Source of the DNA: an uncultured Oscillospiraceae bacterium
GTDB taxonomy: Bacteria > Bacillota > Clostridia > Oscillospirales > Oscillospiraceae
Length of the DNA stretch: 9,175 bases
NCBI GenBank assembly: GCA_900763995.1
Contig: CAAFMK010000202.1
Coordinates: 1-9,175 of the forward strand
Reading direction: 5' to 3'
Positions within the stretch are counted from its first letter, which is position 1, and each line of letters opens with the position of its first letter. A program made the position numbers and the translations under genes. This document shows, piece by piece, positions 5,955 through 9,175 of this stretch. The notes beneath the pieces were generated by a model. It ran no database searches, was not told the origin of the DNA, and worked only from the letters and a program-made list of their open reading frames with translations.

Positions 5955-7238
5955 TTACTCCGCCCTTGATCGACCCTTCTCCACAGCGGCGATGGAGACA
6001 GTGCGCAACTGGTTGTGCAGATTTTCTTCGCTGGCCAGCACAACCTCAGTATACCGGGTGGTGTAGCCCCGCCACAGTCCGTCCCGCTGTTCCTCAAATA
6101 AGACCTCCAGACGTTGGCCTACAAACTGGGACAGGTAGTCCAGCTCCATCTGGGCGGCGATCTGGGTGGCCTGCTTGGCCCGCTCCTCCTTGACGGAGCT
6201 GGGGATCTGATCGGGCATTTTGGCCGCCGGGGTGTCAGGCCGCTTGGAGTAGGGGAAAATGTGCATGGAGGAGAATTGGCATTTCTGGATGAAATTCAGG
6301 GTCTGCGCAAATTCATCTTCTGTTTCCCCGGGAAAACCTACGATCATATCGGTGGTGATGGCGGGGGCATCAAAGTGCTGGCGCAGCAGAGAAATACTCT
6401 CATAAAACCGGGCGGAGGTGTACTTCCGGTTCATCCGGGACAAAGTGGCATCACAGCCGCTCTGCATGGACAGGTGGAAGTGGGGGCACAGGTTGTCCAG
6501 CTTTGCCGCCCGGGTGCAGAAGTCCTCGGTGATGGTGCGCGGCTCCAGAGAGCCCAGCCGTACCCGACAGCTGGGGGCAGAGTGACACACACCCTCAATG
6601 AGATCAATGAGGGTGTGATCCCCCTCTAGCTCCCGCCCCCAGGAGGAGATCTCAATGCCGGTGAGCACCAGCTCCTGATACCCGGCCTGGGCCAGCTGGG
6701 CGGCCTGCTCCCTGGCCTGCTCCAGAGGCAGGGAGCGGATGGGGCCCCGGGCGTAGGGGATGATACAGTAGGAACAGAAGTTGACACAGCCGTCCTCCAC
6801 CTTCAGCATGGCCCGGGTACGGCCCTCCATACCACCGGCGGGAAGAACCTCAAAGGTACGGCGCTCAAAGGCGTTGTCCAGTGCGGTGATGGGCTGCCGC
6901 TCCTTCCAGGTGCGTTCCAGCAGCTCCACAAAGCCCTGGCGGTCGCCTGTTCCAGAGACCAGATCAATGGACAGGCCGTCCATATCCTGGGGATGGGTCT
7001 GGGGGTAGCAGCCACACACGGCGATGATGGCATCTGGGGCAGTTTTTCTGGTGCGGCGGATCACCTGCCGTGACTTTTTGTCACTGACTGCGGTGACGGT
7101 GCAGGTATTGATGATATAGGCATCTGCGGTCTGCTCAAAGGGCACCAGTGTGTGGCCCCGCTGGGTGAGCAGCTGCTCCAGAGCCTGTGTCTCGTACTGG
7201 TTGACCTTGCAGCCCAGTGTGAAAAATGCGATGTTCAT
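5955..7238 (-). CDS. mtaB: tRNA (N6-L-threonylcarbamoyladenosine(37)-C2)-methylthiotransferase MtaB
   Basis: Radical-SAM enzyme that converts t6A at position 37 of ANN-decoding tRNAs to ms2t6A, improving codon reading. It is 427 residues, typical for MtaB. The N-terminal methylthiotransferase domain carries the cysteines of the auxiliary Fe-S cluster at Cys10 (TLGCKVNQYE), Cys46 (NTCTVT) and Cys77 (CGCYPQ). The radical-SAM motif CxxxCxxC is Cys151, Cys155, Cys158 in DGCVNFCSYCIIPYARG, which is more like MtaB than MiaB or RimO. A TRAM RNA-binding domain fills about 370-427. AAGGAG seven bases before the ATG supports the start. It lies 57 bases after the cupin gene, with no clear terminator between them, so it is probably third in the AAA-cupin-mtaB transcript. 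Intact. Confidence 0.95.
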   Translation of the reverse strand: MNIAFFTLGCKVNQYETQALEQLLTQRGHTLVPFEQTADAYIINTCTVTAVSDKKSRQVIRRTRKTAPDAIIAVCGCYPQTHPQDMDGLSIDLVSGTGDRQGFVELLERTWKERQPITALDNAFERRTFEVLPAGGMEGRTRAMLKVEDGCVNFCSYCIIPYARGPIRSLPLEQAREQAAQLAQAGYQELVLTGIEISSWGRELEGDHTLIDLIEGVCHSAPSCRVRLGSLEPRTITEDFCTRAAKLDNLCPHFHLSMQSGCDATLSRMNRKYTSARFYESISLLRQHFDAPAITTDMIVGFPGETEDEFAQTLNFIQKCQFSSMHIFPYSKRPDTPAAKMPDQIPSSVKEERAKQATQIAAQMELDYLSQFVGQRLEVLFEEQRDGLWRGYTTRYTEVVLASEENLHNQLRTVSIAAVEKGRSRAE

Positions 7239-7295
7239 GGAAAAACTCCTTACAAAGGGTGGGAATAGAATATAGCTGTGCTGGGGGAGGCCCTA

Positions 7296-7634
7296 TTACT
7301 GCCTGCTGTGCTCAGGAATGACAGCAAAAAAGCACAGATCCTCCTGGCTGTCATTGATGAGGCTGTGGCTGTGCCCCTTGGGGCAGTAGTGGCAGCTTCC
7401 AGCGGACAGGGTCTCATATTCTCCATCGTACAGCACCTTGCCGGTGCCGGACAGGATGTGGATGATCTCGCTGTTGGTCTCATGGGTGTGCAGGCCGATG
7501 GAGCTGCCCGGGGGCAGGATGGCCTCCATGATCTTGTTGTTTTCATCGGTGTACATCCGCATCAGGGTGACCCCCTCGCCACCCCGGAAGCGCTCCACAG
7601 TGTTTTGGTTGATCTGTGTAAAGTCAATGTTCAT
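7296..7634 (-). CDS. Small cupin-domain protein
   Basis: A 112-residue single-domain cupin. The first cupin motif is visible as GSSIGLHTHETNSEIIHILSG with metal ligands His49, His51 and Glu56; the second as PKGHSHSLIN (85-94) with His90. All four usual metal ligands are thus present, so a metal-binding beta barrel is likely. Cupins range from sugar isomerases and dioxygenases to ligand sensors, and nothing here says which this is. Its start codon lies inside the end of the AAA gene (11-base overlap, ATGAACATTGA), and its Shine-Dalgarno AGGAGGAA, seven bases before the ATG, is also coding sequence of that gene, which points to translational coupling and a linked role. Small cupins are easy to misassign. 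Confidence 0.88.
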   Translation of the reverse strand: MNIDFTQINQNTVERFRGGEGVTLMRMYTDENNKIMEAILPPGSSIGLHTHETNSEIIHILSGTGKVLYDGEYETLSAGSCHYCPKGHSHSLINDSQEDLCFFAVIPEHSRQ

Positions 7635-9081
7635 GGTTAGATTCCTCCTGTGGTGCCGGATCTGTCTCCGGCTGTTTCAGATCCTCTGGCAGCAGCTCCA
7701 TGAGCTGCGCTCTGGTGGGGGCCTCCAGCTGGGCCACCCGGTTGGACTGGCGGGAGACCGCCTTTTCAAACAGATTGCGTACATCCCGGGCGTTGCCAAA
7801 GTTTTCATCCCGGCTGTCATACAGCGCCTGAAAGTCGGCTTTTGCCCAGTCCTGTGCCTCTTTGGACAGTACATAACCATTTTTCTGGCAGATAGATTGG
7901 AAAATATCCATCAGCTGCTGGGCATTGTAGTCATCAAAAAAGAGATATTTATTAAAGCGGGACTCAAGGCCAGGATTTGCATGGATGAATTTCTCCATCA
8001 GATCGGTGTACCCCGCCACAATCACAATGAGGTCGCTGCGGTGGTCCTCCATATTTTTCAGCAGGACTTCAATGGCCTCATGGCCAAAGTCGGTGGCGGC
8101 CTCAGTGTTCACCAGGGTATAGGCCTCGTCGATGAACAGGACACCCCCAATGGCCTTTTGAATGACCTCCTGTGTTTTCAGTGCAGTCTGGCCCACAAAG
8201 CCAGCCACCAGGCCGGAGCGGTCAACCTCCACCAGCTGCCCCTTGGACAGCACCCCGATGGCGTGGTAAATTTTGGCCAGCAGACGGGCCACAGTGGTTT
8301 TCCCGGTGCCCGGATTGCCCATAAATACCAGATGGAGGGACATGGGGGGCAGCGGGAGCCCGGCCTCCTCCCGGAGTTTTCGCACCTTTACAAGGTTTAT
8401 GAGACTTTTGACATCCTCCTTGACCTTGTGGAGCCCGCAAAGCCCATCCAGCTCGGCCATCAGTGCATCCAAATCGGGCGTTTCCGGTGGGGGTTCCTCC
8501 TCTTTAGAGGGTGCTGGGGCGGTGGGTGTTTTGGCTGTGGGAGCGGGGGCGGGTGTGTGGGAGATAAACTGGCCGGCGTTTAGGGCGGGGTGGTCTGCCT
8601 TCAGGCCGTCCTTTTCACACTGGGATAGGAGAATGTCACTACAGGTGTTGACAAAGCCCGCCTCATGCTCACTGACCACACCATCTGCCGCTGCAAACAG
8701 GAGCAGGAGCAGAGTCAGTTGGTCGATGAAGCGATGGGCCAGCCCAGTGCCCCGCATCCGATCATACTGCCGCAGATCCTGAAAAAAGGCGGGGGGCTGA
8801 AAGAGATCATAGCTGGCTACCCCGGTGGCCACCTCCCAGTACAAAGCGGAGGGGACAGGGCTGCCCTCTGACCAGATGGCGTTATAAAACTCCACATACT
8901 GTGGGGTGATGGCGCTGGTGTGGTCTGCCTGCCACACCCCCAGAGCGCACTGGCGCATATAGCCATCTATCTGGTGGCTGAAGCTGAGGCGTAAAGACGG
9001 GTCTGGAATCAGCTTGCGAAAGGCAACTACGACCTCGTTATACTGCTTGTGTACCTCACTGGGAGTCATGGTGCCGCCCAT
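7624..9081 (-). CDS. AAA+ ATPase of the CbxX/CfxQ (SpoVK-like) type with a TerB-like N-terminal region
   Basis: A 485-residue cytosolic protein. Residues 1-170 are helical, and FAAADGVVSEHEAGFV (129-144) resembles the acidic motif of TerB-like domains. A Pro/Ala/Glu-rich linker follows (about 175-203). The AAA+ module then shows Walker A GNPGTGKT (255-262), a pore-loop region SGLVAGFVGQTALKT (289-303), Walker B VLFIDEA (314-320), a likely arginine finger at Arg375 (NPGLESRF) and sensor-2 residues in GNARDVRNLFEKAV (429-442). This pattern is that of CbbX (a Rubisco activase) and the sporulation protein SpoVK; no Rubisco is expected here, so the client is unknown. ATP-driven remodelling of a partner is the inferred role. 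It is first in the leftward run and overlaps the cupin gene. The start is ATG 9081; a GTG at 9090 abuts the Shine-Dalgarno and is unlikely. Confidence 0.92.
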   Translation of the reverse strand: MGGTMTPSEVHKQYNEVVVAFRKLIPDPSLRLSFSHQIDGYMRQCALGVWQADHTSAITPQYVEFYNAIWSEGSPVPSALYWEVATGVASYDLFQPPAFFQDLRQYDRMRGTGLAHRFIDQLTLLLLLFAAADGVVSEHEAGFVNTCSDILLSQCEKDGLKADHPALNAGQFISHTPAPAPTAKTPTAPAPSKEEEPPPETPDLDALMAELDGLCGLHKVKEDVKSLINLVKVRKLREEAGLPLPPMSLHLVFMGNPGTGKTTVARLLAKIYHAIGVLSKGQLVEVDRSGLVAGFVGQTALKTQEVIQKAIGGVLFIDEAYTLVNTEAATDFGHEAIEVLLKNMEDHRSDLIVIVAGYTDLMEKFIHANPGLESRFNKYLFFDDYNAQQLMDIFQSICQKNGYVLSKEAQDWAKADFQALYDSRDENFGNARDVRNLFEKAVSRQSNRVAQLEAPTRAQLMELLPEDLKQPETDPAPQEESNHEH

Positions 9082-9089
9082 GGCAGACA

Positions 9090-9095
9090 CCTCCT
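9090..9095 (-). promoter_or_regulatory. Ribosome binding site that fixes the AAA gene start
   Basis: AGGAGG on the minus strand is eight bases from ATG 9081. The in-frame GTG at 9090 overlaps its last base and so cannot use it. Confidence 0.85.
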
Positions 9096-9116
9096 TTTCA
9101 TGGTGAGCTGATACTT

Positions 9117-9145
9117 ATTATATAGAAAACAAAGTATACGGTCAA
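9117..9145 (-). promoter_or_regulatory. Near-consensus sigma70-type promoter of the AAA-cupin-mtaB run
   Basis: On the minus strand TTGACC (9140-9145, 5/6) and TATAAT (9117-9122, 6/6) are exactly 17 bases apart. Transcription would begin near 9110, about 30 bases before the start codon. The palindrome GTATAC directly follows the -35 (9134-9139) and recurs at 9168-9173. The strength suggests steady expression of the run in growing cells. Confidence 0.8.
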
Positions 9146-9175
9146 GACAAGAGGGCGGTGGCCCGGTGTATACAA

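Noticed and set aside
7438..8583. A 381-codon plus-strand frame opposite the cupin and AAA genes
   Set aside because: It crosses two well-supported genes on the other strand and resembles no protein I recognise.
1..9175. A defence island, mobile element, CRISPR array or biosynthetic cluster
   Set aside because: No transposase, integrase, recombination site, direct-repeat array, toxin-antitoxin pair or synthase is visible, and composition looks even across the window.

Overview
The window is a compact, GC-rich bacterial chromosomal segment with nine protein-coding genes and no gene-free stretch longer than about 200 bases. Strong Shine-Dalgarno sequences (AGGAGG types), sigma70-type promoters, short hairpin terminators and the gene set (HtpG, YfbR-type nucleotidase, the ACT/UPF0210 pair, MtaB, a CbxX/CfxQ-type AAA protein) suggest a GC-rich anaerobic Firmicute, most likely a gut Clostridia member of the Oscillospiraceae type. 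That placement is inferred from style and family content; there is no rRNA here to prove it. I see no tRNA, rRNA, CRISPR, transposase, phage gene or integration scar.

Left part: htpG (Hsp90 chaperone) runs rightward and converges on a leftward TetR-family regulator, and the two share a bidirectional hairpin terminator. The regulator is divergent from a rightward three-gene run: yfbR-like 5'-deoxynucleotidase (TTG start), a stand-alone ACT-domain protein (UPF0237) and a UPF0210/PFL-like protein. The divergent spacer holds a promoter for each direction and several interlocking inverted repeats. The rightward run ends at a second bidirectional hairpin.

Right part: everything runs leftward. A near-consensus promoter at the right edge drives a TerB-like/CbxX-type AAA ATPase, then a small cupin gene that overlaps it by 11 bases, then mtaB (tRNA ms2t6A methylthiotransferase). 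After a 110-base gap with its own extended -10 promoter and an overlapping inverted repeat comes a CofE-like (F420-0:glutamate ligase family) gene, which converges on the second terminator.

Functionally the segment is mostly housekeeping: protein folding, dNMP hydrolysis, tRNA modification. The poorly understood parts are the ACT/UPF0210 pair downstream of a nucleotidase, the AAA-cupin pair, and a CofE-like ligase with no visible F420 context. I found no clear new defence or mobile system. The best leads are regulatory: the repeats at the tetR/yfbR promoters and an exact CIRCE half-site ahead of htpG.
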